From Polytrichum commune (taxonomy: Eukaryota; Streptophyta; Polytrichopsida; Polytrichales; Polytrichaceae): a stretch of DNA of 64,000 nt. A model generated the notes under the pieces. It saw only the letters and a program-made list of their open reading frames with translations, made no database searches and was not told where the DNA came from. Numbering within the stretch: position 1 is the first letter of the stretch; the number at the start of each line of letters is the position of its first letter. A program made the position numbers and the translations under genes. The DNA lies in the NCBI GenBank assembly GCA_950295325.1, contig OX485803.1, positions 1,612,001-1,676,000 on the forward strand. The letters are read 5' to 3'. This document shows, one piece after another, positions 10,616 to 21,505 of this stretch.

Positions 10616-11061
10616 CAGTCTACCCTCTATAAATGTTAACCCTCGGGAGTGGATCAAAGTTAACATTTATAGAGGTGTTAACAATTAACAATTATAAAAT
10701 TACCTTTTTGAGCAATATACAAATCTTAACATTTATAAATATAAGCAATTGTGAAGAGTCCTTGTGAGAGAATACCATTCATAAAATTGCAAACCCAATC
10801 AAAACTTTATTCAATATCAAGTTTACAAATCACGGGTGAAGTATGAATCAATAATATGGATGTGTAGTTTTTATCATCCATATTATGGTTGTATTTCATT
10901 CGTTAACATTTATAGAGTCAAATTTACAAAGAAGGGAGTACCATTTTGTTAACAGTTAACACGTTTAACATTTATAGTGTGCAATATGTGGGGAGTAGAA
11001 GAAAGTTAACATTTAGAGAGGGTTAACACTTATAGGTGTAACATTTATAGAGGGTGGACTG
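10616..11061. mobile_element. Pogo/Tigger-type MITE with subterminal repeats
   Basis: A 446-bp element flanked by TA on both sides (10614-10615 and 11062-11063). Its terminal inverted repeats match at 22 of 23 positions: the left starts CAGTCTACCCTCTATAAATG, and the right complement starts CAGTCCACCCTCTATAAATG. The word TTAACATTTATAGAG and close variants recur at least six times, mostly near the ends, as expected of clustered transposase-binding sites. It has no transposase reading frame. TA targets and a CAGTC start place it with pogo-like elements, and it resembles the Tigger element at 21240. Confidence 0.88.
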
Positions 11062-11118
11062 TAGATATAGAAATGGTGAATGGAGAGTTATCCACTAATG
11101 GCCGAGAGCGAGAATTGA

Positions 11119-11403
11119 AGCTTCGTTTTATCTGCGAGAGATGCGCCAAACTTGGCAACTTTGGAGATGCTCTGGGCTTTAAATAAGACCTCAAAGTCTT
11201 CTCCTGCGTATAGAACTGTTCTAGCTTACATCATACACATATACCCGACACAAGTTGACTCACAATTTGCAGACCCTAGATTGTGGAAGGAATTTAAGCG
11301 TAAAATGAGAGTCACAAAATTTGAAGAAGTTGCATCTTTTGGTTACAATATCTCCACCCAAACTGCCGAGGTGTGGGTGAAGCCGGAGTTGTTGCCGGTT
11401 TAG
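11119..11403 (+). CDS. Uncertain open frame, possibly an exon or gene fragment
   Basis: The frame is open for about 94 codons from a stop at 11116. The first ATG is at 11167, giving about 78 residues, and it ends at the TAG at 11401. The predicted C-terminal part (for example WKEFKRKMRVTKFEEV, then FGYNISTQTAEVWVKPELL) has a balanced composition unlike the low-complexity frames elsewhere. I do not recognise a family. It begins just downstream of the pogo-type MITE, and a family D fragment follows at 11448. No upstream exon or promoter is visible. It may be a captured exon, a pseudogene fragment or chance. Confidence 0.22.
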   Translation, partial: SFVLSARDAPNLATLEMLWALNKTSKSSPAYRTVLAYIIHIYPTQVDSQFADPRLWKEFKRKMRVTKFEEVASFGYNISTQTAEVWVKPELLPV

Positions 11404-11447
11404 TAGAGGTTTCCACAAGATATCCCCGCTACTAGGATTGTGGGTAC

Positions 11448-11610
11448 TACACTAAATATGATGTTTAATGTCACTTGCTATTTGGAATTACGCAACACCA
11501 TAATTGTTTACTGTGCATCTCATTTTTTTTTTCACCACCAAAGGTCGAACTGGTTGTTCGGACATTATAGAAGATGAACATCTCTTACTTGATAAAAAGG
11601 TTGCGTTAAT
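11448..11610. mobile_element. MITE family D, partial copy
   Basis: The left end is clear: CACTAAATATGATGTTTAAT then GTCACTTGCTATTTGGAATT, then ACGCAACACC. The right end has decayed, with only a TTGCGTTA-like word near 11607. Confidence 0.55.
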
Positions 11611-12179
11611 CGTAAAAAGATATAGGAATGTGTACCTTTGAAGAGTTAGTGAAAGTATACATCATGTTTAGTGTACCACACACTTGCCTTTGACACGATG
11701 GTTTTTTGTGTTGAAGTAGCCATTTGCCAAATGGTCACTTTCACACCAAAGAACCATTGTGTTAGTTGCAGGCGTATGTTTGAACTCACCACCATTACTA
11801 GGATTGAGGGTCAAGGTGATATCAATTTTGACTTCATTTTTTACTTAAAATGGCTAATATGAGTATAGTCAATATAGTAACCGGATTTGACATGTCCAAT
11901 CAAATAGACGTCGTTTGAGTCATGTCGCAATGACTGTGGTCATTTTCACACATTTTATGTAATAAGTATAATAATATATTGTAGATATTTGGATAACGTG
12001 TGGTTCAGGATCCGCATCCTTTTTATTGCTAATTTTGATTACATTACACATATTCCGACAACTTGTGCCGCATGACCCACTTCCCTTATTTTCGTTTTGA
12101 TTTTAGTAAGGTGATTTTCACAATAATTTTTTTATTGTTTAAAAATTATGTGCACAAGAATTAGTCAAATGTACTAATA
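11611..12179. other. Unassigned AT-rich sequence
   Basis: Only a 63-codon frame at 11671-11862 without recognisable features. Nothing else is supported. Confidence 0.4.
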
Positions 12180-12310
12180 GGTAGGGCCCAACATGGCATT
12201 CCCAAGATCTAGGGTGCTAATCTAGGAGAAGTGGGTTAAACCCAAGACCTCACGGATTCCCAACCCAGCCCTTAGACTTCAACTCCGCTCACATCACAAT
12301 GTGCACCTAA
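12180..12310 (-). mobile_element. Possible SINE relic (B-box region only)
   Basis: On the minus strand GAGGTCTTGGGTTTAACCCA resembles the B-box neighbourhood of the SINE at 7 kb (GAGGTTGTGGGTTCTATTCC). No convincing A box or tail was found. Confidence 0.3.
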
Positions 12311-12379
12311 CTAGCACATAATGTAGTTATTTGGCAAAGGAGTTACTCACCTAGTTATTGCGCATAATTATTCCACATA

Positions 12380-12850
12380 CTTATTGTACACAATTTCTAC
12401 ATGGTCACTACATAGAGTTAATGTATACTTTGTGAATTTTTGTAGGTTGCATATGAATTTTTTATTTTGAAAATAATTTTGTAGACAAATCATAAGTTTC
12501 CAAATCGATGAAATTATTTGGGAATTATTTTCAAGCTATTTAACATGCTTACAAGGATCATTTCTTAAAATAACTTTGGAATTTATTAAGGTTGCATGTG
12601 AATTAATTTTCTTGAGAATAATTATGTCAACTCTTTATAGGTTTTGAATTCCAAGGAGTACTTTCAGATTTTATTTAAAATATTTAACTTGCTTAAAAGT
12701 CTTATTTTTCAAAATACTTTGCAATTTTTTGTAGGTTGCATATGGATTGTTTATTTCTAAAAATGTAGACTTCTTAGCCTTTACCAAATATATATATATA
12801 GGAAAATTTTGAAGATATCTAACATGCTGGTAAGTCTGTTTTAGGCTTTT
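12380..12850. repeat. ~145-bp tandem repeat, about three units
   Basis: The word GGTTGCAT recurs at 12445, 12590 and 12734 (periods 145 and 144). Each is followed by a TTTATTTT-AAAAAT block and an ATTTAACATGCTTA-like block. Units are AT-rich and diverged. Confidence 0.7.
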
Positions 12851-12859
12851 AGTTCTCAT

Positions 12860-13310
12860 TTCTATCTTAGCCTTTGCAGGTCTGCCATGATCACGGGACT
12901 AGACGACAAGGAGCTTACAAAGTGTCCATATATATGTGCATGAGTGGGCAAATATTTTTATAACTAGGTACCAAGTAGTAGACTCTACCTAACTACTAAT
13001 AAATTCGACTATTTCTTGTTTATTCATTTTTGAAATATTAAATGCTTTACAATGAAATGCACCTTACAAAAAAAATGTGTATAGCTATAGGTTGTACCTT
13101 GAACTCCTTGGACTTTCAAGGTTGAAAGTTGTGGGTATTGAGAACCTCGATAAGCCTTAAAAAGGACGAACAATGGAAGATCAAGCTACCCAAGGCATAA
13201 GAATGAGTCTAGTTCATATTTGAAGAATGGAGCATGCAAATGAGAAGACTATTCAATTCATGTTAGTGTTGGCAAACATAGACTTTATCGGATAGGGAAT
13301 CATCACATAC
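12860..13310. other. Unassigned sequence
   Basis: No gene or repeat copy is recognised. Confidence 0.4.
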
Positions 13311-13500
13311 GAGCATATCTCACATCCATCCAACATAAAGTCTTGGAAATAGAATGCAGTGGAGGTTAATTTTTTAATTATTTGATTTTAAATTGGAATT
13401 GACTTCGAAACCCAAATTAGTCTAGTCCAAGTCATTGATATCAATAGGTCACAAGGTTAGAGGGTCATCTTTTTATGTTGGATGGATGAGAGGTACGCTC
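13311..13500. mobile_element. MITE family B, copy 2
   Basis: The inverted ends are ATCTCACATCCATCCAACAT on the left and ATGTTGGATGGATGAGAGG on the right, about 190 bp apart. A (CT)n run (13504-13535) follows directly, as at copy 1. Confidence 0.8.

Positions 13501-13503
<3 letters not shown>

Positions 13504-13535
<32 letters not shown>
13504..13535. repeat. (CT)n microsatellite
   Basis: An uninterrupted CT run beside the family B element. Confidence 0.95.
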
Positions 13536-13536
<1 letters not shown>

Positions 13537-13660
13537 ACATTCTCCTTTTTGTTTTGTTTTTGCTTGTGAGTGCATGAGAGTACACATTTTGACACCAAAA
13601 AGCAAACTCTGCAACATTTTCAATCACAAATTCAAGATTTGTAGGTCAAAAAACTATAGG

Positions 13661-14031
13661 CGGTCATGAAGATGAGGGCCAACACACGAGCCAAGGATTG
13701 TGACCATGTATTTGTGAGGGCCTTTGATTCTCATCCAAAGGTTGTACCATGAGCTACCATGAATTTACAATTATTTGATTTAAGATGGTCTACCGGAATT
13801 TGCGTCAAGCCTACCTCTTGCACAACAAAATCCAACAGACCATACAACAAAAATCATAGTCTGCCATGTAAGAATCCATGTAGACTTTTCATCCATGATA
13901 ATTTTCTTTGGACCATTGGGCCTTCACCTTCTAATGTGAAGTGAACTTGAACGGTCTCAACCTTTCCAACCAACGAGAGATCTTAGAATGCAATGGTCAC
14001 AAGCCTTCAGTCCTGTGTGTGAAAGTGGCCC
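13661..14031 (-). mobile_element. Family A, diverged copy 2
   Basis: It is collinear with the 10042 copy in the same orientation but shorter: ACACGAGCCAAGGATTGTG, then GAATCCATGTAGACTTTTCA, then AACGAGAGATC, then TGTGAAAGTGGCCC. It is bracketed by ~27-bp near-direct repeats (CGGTCATGAAGATGAGG at about 13661 and AGGTCATGAAGTTGAGG at about 14047). These could be a local duplication. Confidence 0.65.
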
Positions 14032-14034
14032 ATA

Positions 14035-15588
14035 GAAAACTGTAGGAGGTCATGAAGTTGAGGTCGATGCATGTCTGAATTGTGAACACATTACATCTAA
14101 TAATAGACAATCAAAATGAAATGAAATGAAACTTTCAAAGCCAGACCGTAGGCTCCGTCATTTTGGACTAGCATAGAACGCTCTCCTATATGATTTGAAG
14201 AGACATGAGGTAGGTACTCCATGATGCCTTAAGGTAGAGGGTGCTTAAACCAACACTTTAAGCTTTTGCACATACATATGGCTACATGGTTGATATTAAA
14301 AGAAATAAAGAATGAAAGCATATTAGTCTTTTGTTCTAAACATAGGTATAAAGAAAGAAAACATATTTTTAACCTCAATTAGATATTTGATGAATATTCA
14401 AAGCCAAAATCACTAGTTTCCTTAAACCGATATATAGGCCCCATGTATGACGACCTTGGATATGATGAGGACCCCCACCTTCATTGCCTAGAACCAACAC
14501 AACATAGTTGGGTACTAGACCCAAGTTGGATCAAAGACCAATTAGTACAGTGCGCAGAGCCACATGGCCGCCTCCATGATCCCACCTAGTTCGCTTACAA
14601 AACCATCACCTTGCATCATGGGTACCAACCCCCTTTGTGCTTTGTGGGCCTACCTTCGTGACTTTGTGAATAGAATGGCTAGAATAGGCACTGACAAGCC
14701 ACCCTAAACCCACCTTTCACCAACCCGAAATAGAGTGCAGCCCGTTACCTACCCTACATGAAGGTAGTGGAGGTCGCTTTGAGGTGGCACCACTAAGGGC
14801 ATCCCCAGGAGAGATAGTAAGCAACCCGCCAAAAATAATGTATTATATGGTGTTTAGGGTGTTTGGGGAGCCCTCCATCTTGGGCGGGGCCGCTCATCTT
14901 GAGTCAGAGCCCACCAAAGCCTAGGCATACCCCCGGTATAATTAGGAAGCAATCAATAAGACAACGACACCTATTATCTGACATGGGATAAAGTAGGATA
15001 TCGGAGTATCTGATATTAAAGTAATCTCTTGGCGGGCCGCCATATGAACCATTTATGGCGTTGGAAGGCCTTTACTATACCCGGGCCGCTTCTAAATTAT
15101 GCCGGACCGGACATTGGTGGGGATCAATTTATGCCGGTACCGCCACCTAAGAACCCGGGATGCCCCATTTTTGGCGTTGGCATGCCCTATGGCGAGGCTG
15201 CTGGGGACGCCCTAATGACACCTAAAAACGTCACTTTATGGGGCCATACACTCCTACACCATGGGGAACGCTTCAAGGTAGTAGAGTGTTGGTGATTGGG
15301 AGGCATTTATAAGTGTTGATTTAGGGTAGGGTGTTGATTTTAGCACCCTTATATATGTTATGTAACATGAATATTGGGTGGCTGAAATTGCCAAGGGATG
15401 CCAACTGTGAAGATGCGGCTTCTGAATTATGGAAGAACTTGGAGTTAATCATGAAGTAGAAACACTTAAATAACAACTTGTGTTAGTAAGTCGTACAGCA
15501 CCTTGATTTGCATGCAAAACTGTTCCATGCATGTTCAGTAAGTACCCACTTTGTACACGGTTGAGCAAGTTAAAGAAGTAAGGATTAC
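14035..15588. other. Unassigned stretch with a GC-richer pocket (14.8-15.3 kb)
   Basis: From about 14798 the sequence becomes GC-rich. It starts GGGCATCCCCAGGAG, and at about 15260 it ends in ATGGGGAACGC, a weak inverted counterpart, so a ~470-bp non-autonomous element is possible. The 88-codon frame at 15029-15295 matches no family I know. Confidence 0.35.
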
Positions 15589-16087
15589 GGGCCACTTCAC
15601 ACACGAGACTGAGAGCCCGTGACCATTACACTTCAAGCACTCTCGTTGGTGGAAAAGGCGCGGCCGGTCCAAGTTCGCTTCGCACTACGCTTGAGGGACC
15701 AACAAAGTATGTGAATGCAAGATGGATGGAAAGTCTACATGGATTCTTACATGGCATCGAATGGATCATGTTTCATGGTCACTTGAACTATTTTCATAAA
15801 CCACCTCTCGGAGGTAGGCCTAACACTAAATCGGGAGACCATGGCACTCCAAACACTCACAACCATTGATTTATTCTATTTTATTGTGTGTGAGGACTCG
15901 CATGAATAGACATTCATTGAAATAGCATTTTGTTGAGGGTCCGACCACATATGACTTCACACTACACTTGAGGGCCCGTGACCGCACTACATGATTTTGG
16001 AGGTGTGTTGGGATAGCCTTTGGACACTTTCTTTTGGGCTCTCACAATTTCATGGTCACGGCTCTTGGGTCATGTGTGAAGTGACCC
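15589..16087 (+). mobile_element. Family A, copy 3
   Basis: A 499-bp copy. The left end is GGGCCACTTCACACACGAGA, and the complement of the right end is GGGTCACTTCACACATGACC. It is nearly collinear with the copies at 10042 (reversed) and 44175. A target-site duplication could not be fixed. Confidence 0.87.
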
Positions 16088-16089
16088 TA

Positions 16090-18591
16090 AGGAGCTTGCC
16101 AAGAGGATAACAACTAGGTGGTGGCACCCTCTTGGAGTTGGTCAGGAGATAAGTTGTCGTTATAAACTCATCTTCTACGAGTATCTTGGTTCAATGTTCG
16201 CAAGAGTTCAATTAATCCAAATTGGAGCTTTGATATAACAAGCTTTGAAACTTATATAATCTCATGCGGTTCACATCCTGCTTGATTCGAAGAGCCCGTT
16301 TGGAAACTCTTGCCAACGTTTTTGCAACATACAATCGACCATCAAATGTCTAGTGGTCTTCATGCATGACAAGTGTCACTACAAGCATATGAATGTTGGG
16401 TAGTTGCCTTGTATTATTAGAATATTGTCTTCCATCACTTAATATTTTGAAAATCTACCATTATGGTAGAGTCGTATATTTCTCTCACTAACACATGACA
16501 ATTACTTAGGACTCATATGTTGGTAGGGTGTCATGTTATATGACTTGCTTGTAGGTTTTGAAGGTTTTGAAGGTCCCAAGTACACTAATTATGGTAAGTA
16601 ATATGGGCACCAATACTGAGGAATTTACACTAGCAACATTGGGGATAATGATATTATGGGTGCACATTATTTACCAACCCACAATATATAACATCGGAGG
16701 TTCGAGAAACAAATGATAATGTTTTTATTAAAGATTGTTCATTCTCCACATACCTCCCAAAACAAAAGGAAACAAGGAAAAAAAGGAACAATCTTATAAA
16801 TCTTCTTGGGCTCTATCTATAGACACCAATGTTGCCTCTTAACTCTTAGCCATTCAGTTGCATATACCTTCAAGAAACATTTGCATGTCAATATTTGATG
16901 TTTTATCCATCAATTCTTGGACTTTGGAAATGAGTGTATGCTCTTTGGAATTTTGGATTTTGCATCTCAATTGCTTTCAATTGATGCCTTACCCACCAAT
17001 AGACGTGAGATAACGAGAACCTAGTGAGTGCAACTAGCATTGTGCGCTATTTTCCTACTAGTGGTGTATACTATGGCCCACACTCTATGAATGTGAAGTG
17101 TAAGTTGCATTGTACATATGCCCACAATTTTTCCGATAATTAGTGCAGTGGAAGACAACTATGCCTTCCTTTTTGTAAGCTCAACCTATAGAGGAGAGGG
17201 GGAAGTGGGGGAGGGGGAATATGTGCTAATAACATTGGTTGCAACTATAGATAAGGATGTTGTTTCTTTTGTCAAAGGATAGGTGCAAGAAATAGTTGGT
17301 AGATGTTTTGTTGATGGTGGTTATTAATTTTTAACACTTAATTAAGGAGGAGTATTGTAATTATTTTGTATTTATAAAAAATCATATTTTGAATGGTTTC
17401 ATAATCTCTTGCCATAAGATTTATGATTCATTTGAGAATACAACCTTGAAAACAATTTTAACCATGGGAATTGCGTGGTCTTACCACTAAATTTCTCGTC
17501 CACTAGAGTGTTATAAGAGTCTAAAAATATAAAGATTGAATCAATCTCTTTCATGGATCATAAAACCAAGCAATGTCAGAAAACCATAACATGCCAAATG
17601 TAATATCTAGTGAGATATAATATTTAAAATCATAAACTTGCAAACTTTCAAATTTCATAAATATAAAATTTAACAAACAAAGTGCACGTCTAGATAATAG
17701 TTGAATTGAGGTCATAGGCAAATTGAGGTCCGGAACTATAGTTGGATTGAGGGGTTGCCATGTTTGAGCCATCTTAAATTAAATTAGGGGTTCTAAGTCC
17801 TTGGAATCTTATTTAGGCACAAGAACATTTCCTCCCCACCCTTGCACTAACTCTAGCTAGGGGCCGGAAACCACCCCATTCTGTCTCTATGAGAGCTCTT
17901 CATCCACGCTTTGTTGCATTGACGGTCTAGCCAAATGTTGGGCAATTGCAAGACCATAGATGTACATTTGCATTGCTTTGTGACATGCATTGATGGGTCC
18001 CAATGGGATGGGCTCTATAGATAGTGGGTTGGGCAGTTTGTAGAGGATGGGATGGGCTACATAAGTGGGGACGGGTTGGGCAGAATATATGTGGTGGCAG
18101 GGCAATCAAGGGTGGATGTCTCGATGTCAACACATTGTTGGCATGCTATATCAAGCATATATGAGCCTAACCCCAACTAGGGATGTCATTACAAGTATGC
18201 TCTGATTAACTATTTCAAGGGGTGTTGAAATCCAATTGAACCCCTTGCAAATAAATTCAATATAAAAGACTTTGTCTTATGAAACTTACATTCCACACAA
18301 AACATTGTATGCATTGTGTAACTTTAAAGAGTAAATGACTTTAGCAATGCATAAACCTGGTTTATTGTGGCCCATACTATTGACCATCAAGCCACATGAA
18401 TTGTCTTGCAATCACTAGGTGACAACTAGAGAGGGTGTAACATGACACTTGGTCTTACATGACAAGTCAAGAAGGCCACTCTAATCAACCAGTTTTTCAA
18501 TCCACACTAATTTAATTGTTTAGTGCATGTTAAACTTCATAGAGGTAAGACCGTGTGATTTGCATAAGTAAGCTTAGTGTAAGGTATGCGA
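16090..18591. other. Unassigned AT-rich sequence
   Basis: Overlapping minus-strand frames at 17551-18133 show no recognisable domain. The stretch around 18405-18485 shares words with 63865-63905 (ACATGACACTTGGT, then TACATGACAA), which suggests another dispersed repeat. Confidence 0.4.
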
Positions 18592-18775
18592 TTCTTAAAT
18601 GGTTAGTGCTTCCAACTAGCCCACTTCTCTTGGGATATGACACACATGATTAGTACGAGATGACTTAGCAAAATTCAAATCGAGGTTATAACTACTCTCC
18701 TCATCATTTATGAAACTCATGTGAATATCTTATTCATTATGAAAGCGAAGATTCTCGTGCTCAGTGAGGGTGAGC
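18592..18775 (+). repeat. Dispersed repeat family E, copy 3
   Basis: It carries CTTAAATGGTTAGTG, CCCACTTCTCTTGGGATATG, AATCGAGGTTATAAC and GCGAAGATTCTCGTGCTCAG in family order. Confidence 0.65.
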
Positions 18776-18779
18776 TTCC

Positions 18780-20171
18780 ATGTAGGCCGCTCGCCCACCA
18801 GATTCTAGTGTGAATAAGGACAAACTTGCCCAAATGTAGAGGGAATTGGTGGAGTAGGGTTTGTGTGTGCCAACTAGCTACTCCATCTTCTCAAATCCGG
18901 CCCCACCTACTAACCTCCTCCTCCCCGTTACAAAGGGTGGAGTTCTAGACTAACATTTGTTCTCTTGAGTCTTCAATTGGGTCTTGATCCTTTGGTCACC
19001 GGCACTTGTAGGTTTAATATTCTTCAATGGATGCATGGAAGTCTAGCGGCATGTGTTCATGGCCCTCCACTTTCTAGCAGACCGCCATAATGTGGTTTGA
19101 TGGCGCCTTGTGCTTAACTACATGCGAACACCTCCAACCCACTATTATCTATAATGCAGTGGGCAAGCGGCCTACATGGAAACTCACCCTAAGTGGCTAT
19201 ATAGTCCCACCCCCCCCCCCCTCCCGCCCCATTTATGTTGACTGTTGAATCTAAAATGGTTAACATATGTTGAGCGGATACTCCAATCTCTTTAAACCAC
19301 AGCTATTTAGGGGATTGATTCTTGAAGCCGCAACTAACCACAAACCACTCAAATATACGTGTTTGATTAAGAAAAAGTAACCAAATTATGCACATCTAGC
19401 TTAGCATATGAGGAATGTCTTGCAACCAGCTTCACCCACAGTTTCAATTTCCTGACATGGGGGGTGGCGGTGGCTCATTGCTTCTTGAACACTTGTGAGA
19501 AGCCGAATGGGAGGTAGTTACTTGAGTGGAGTTATGTATAAGAAACGGCAAGGCTGTTGCAACTCAATGGCAAGGCTGAAAGGAGATGGCTCGGGATTCG
19601 TGGCGTCTACACAAACTCATCGTTTAGCAAGGTCAAGATCGCAACGATTCATTTTGTGGTTTGAAAACAACCATTTTCCGATCATTTGGTCATGGAAAAG
19701 TTATCAAAAGACTCCGAATCAGGCTAGTGGGCTCAAAGTCAGAATGAATCGGTCCTCAACCTTGTCGAGAAGAAGTCTATGGGCGATGAAAGCAGTTTCT
19801 GGCTTCTGGTGAGGCCACGTTGCCTGTACTTTCTCGACCGTCGGATTTGACCGATGTAACCCTCCTCCCCTGATCTCCTCCGTTCCTGCCACCACTCATC
19901 CACTGTAGGTGACTTGGTGTTACTAGAGCCCCTCCATCCACAATAGACGAGTTTACAAAGACGCCACAAACCCCAACCTCAAAGAAGACGACAATAGGTC
20001 ACCGGCTAAGTACTTGTGACAATCAACTTGGAATGGGCAACTTTTGTGCTCTTTTTAAAAGTTTTAAAAATGAGAAACATACCTAATACGATTTCCAACA
20101 AACAGATGGGTGAATAGTTTCCAAAAGCTGATTAAGAATATCTCCCATATTTCTAAACATAAAACCGCACA
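18780..20171. other. Unassigned sequence with a C homopolymer
   Basis: A C run of about 12 bases lies at 19210-19221. The 105-codon plus-strand frame at 19495-19812 is open but shows no domain and no supporting context. No gene is supported. Confidence 0.35.
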
Positions 20172-20327
20172 CAAGGTGACCCTTCCACTTTCACTTTACA
20201 CTAAGCTTGAAGGCCCATCAATTACAATATCGAATTTCTACATCCGAGATACTGCCTTTGGAAGAATTTGGAGCACCCTTAGAATTTTCATGGTCACAGG
20301 TCTTGGTCGGTGTGTAATGCTGCCGTA
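20172..20327 (+). mobile_element. Family A, fragment
   Basis: It contains GTGACCCTTCCACTTTCAC, then ACACTAAGCTTGAAGGCCC, then TTTCATGGTCACAGGTCTTGG. These are words from the two ends of family A with most of the middle missing. Confidence 0.5.
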
Positions 20328-20329
20328 AA

Positions 20330-21237
20330 TTGTTCGGCTAGCCTTACGTTATCAATACTCCACGGTGACCAAATTTTCCTAGTTAGGGCTATTTTTACCA
20401 CATACGGTAACTTATCACTAAGTAAAACCACGTACAATGGTGGATGAGTGAGGTTAAGTTAGTTTTACTCCCACGGGGAAAACGGGGCCCATGATAAGCA
20501 TGCGAGCCTACACTTTTCCAGTCACAAAGTTATTAGTGCGAAGTTGGAGGTGTTTCTGCAGCCACTGTCGCTGTGACCTGGAAGGAAACAACTACTAAAA
20601 TATCACACCACAAGTATCACAAATAGTGTATCAAAATGGGCACAAAGGTCAACGGGCGAGATGCACCCACTTGGTGCTGCCAGCCTCAAACTGAATCTCC
20701 ACCGTTGGATCGTCGGGACTTTCCCCAAATGCATGACGGCATCTCCGTAGATTTGAAGTATTCCATATTGCATTATTTGTAACTCTCGATCAGCCTCCGT
20801 GTTCGCGTTGGGTAGTAATAACTTAAGGCGCATCATGCATGCTAACTTTTTCCCCACAAAAACGTATGAATCACCCCTACTTTAAAAAAATTATTCCCAC
20901 TTAAAGTATTCTCGCCCCCGAAAGGCTAATGTGGTTCACAGTGGAGGTGAGGTGAGTTTCAAGGGTTTTGGGGTCCCATTATTGTGCTTAAAATACTTGT
21001 GAAGCGACAGTTGGGTTATTTTTGTAAAAGCGGTTGGGTGTTATTCCACACGACTCACTCTCCGATGCCACCTTTGTGATTGATTGGTGGATAATCAAAC
21101 CCCCACTTACAGTAAGTTGCGACTCACTCACAGTTTTTAGCCTTTTCTTGTGGTGTTTATCATTGTCCTCCATAATTACGAATCTCAACTAGTATGTGGC
21201 CTAGGCGAGATTCTTAATTAGAGAATATACAGCCGAC
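20330..21237. other. Unassigned sequence
   Basis: No gene or recognisable repeat copy. Short minus-strand frames at 20603-20857 and 20988-21188 lack recognisable motifs. Confidence 0.35.
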
Positions 21238-21239
21238 TA

Positions 21240-21262
21240 CAGTCTAACCTTGATAATGTCAC
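21240..21262. repeat. Tigger left terminal inverted repeat
   Basis: 23 bases starting CAGTCTAACCTTG. It is identical to the complement of 22508-22530. Confidence 0.95.
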
Positions 21263-21505
21263 CCTTGTTAATAGAACACCTTGATATTGCCACCTAAAAG
21301 TTTGAAACCGATTTTCATAGTGTAAAACTCCCTCGTTATTATCCCTATCACCCTTGGTAATGTCACTATTTTTTTCCAAAATCCGTAGTGTAAATGTGAT
21401 AATACCAAGTATGGATGGATTGTATGTGATGGTTGGATGGACAGATTATTAGGCATTTTTGCAACTGTGATAGTGAAAGTTATAGATGGGTTTAATGCTT
21501 TTGTA

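Noticed and set aside
15029-15295. 88-codon frame in a GC-richer pocket as a host gene
   Set aside because: Pro/Gly-rich composition follows local GC content, and there are no recognised motifs. The pocket may itself be a non-autonomous element.
19495-19812. 105-codon plus-strand frame
   Set aside because: No motif, no neighbouring exons and no repeat relationship. It is within chance expectation for a window of this size.
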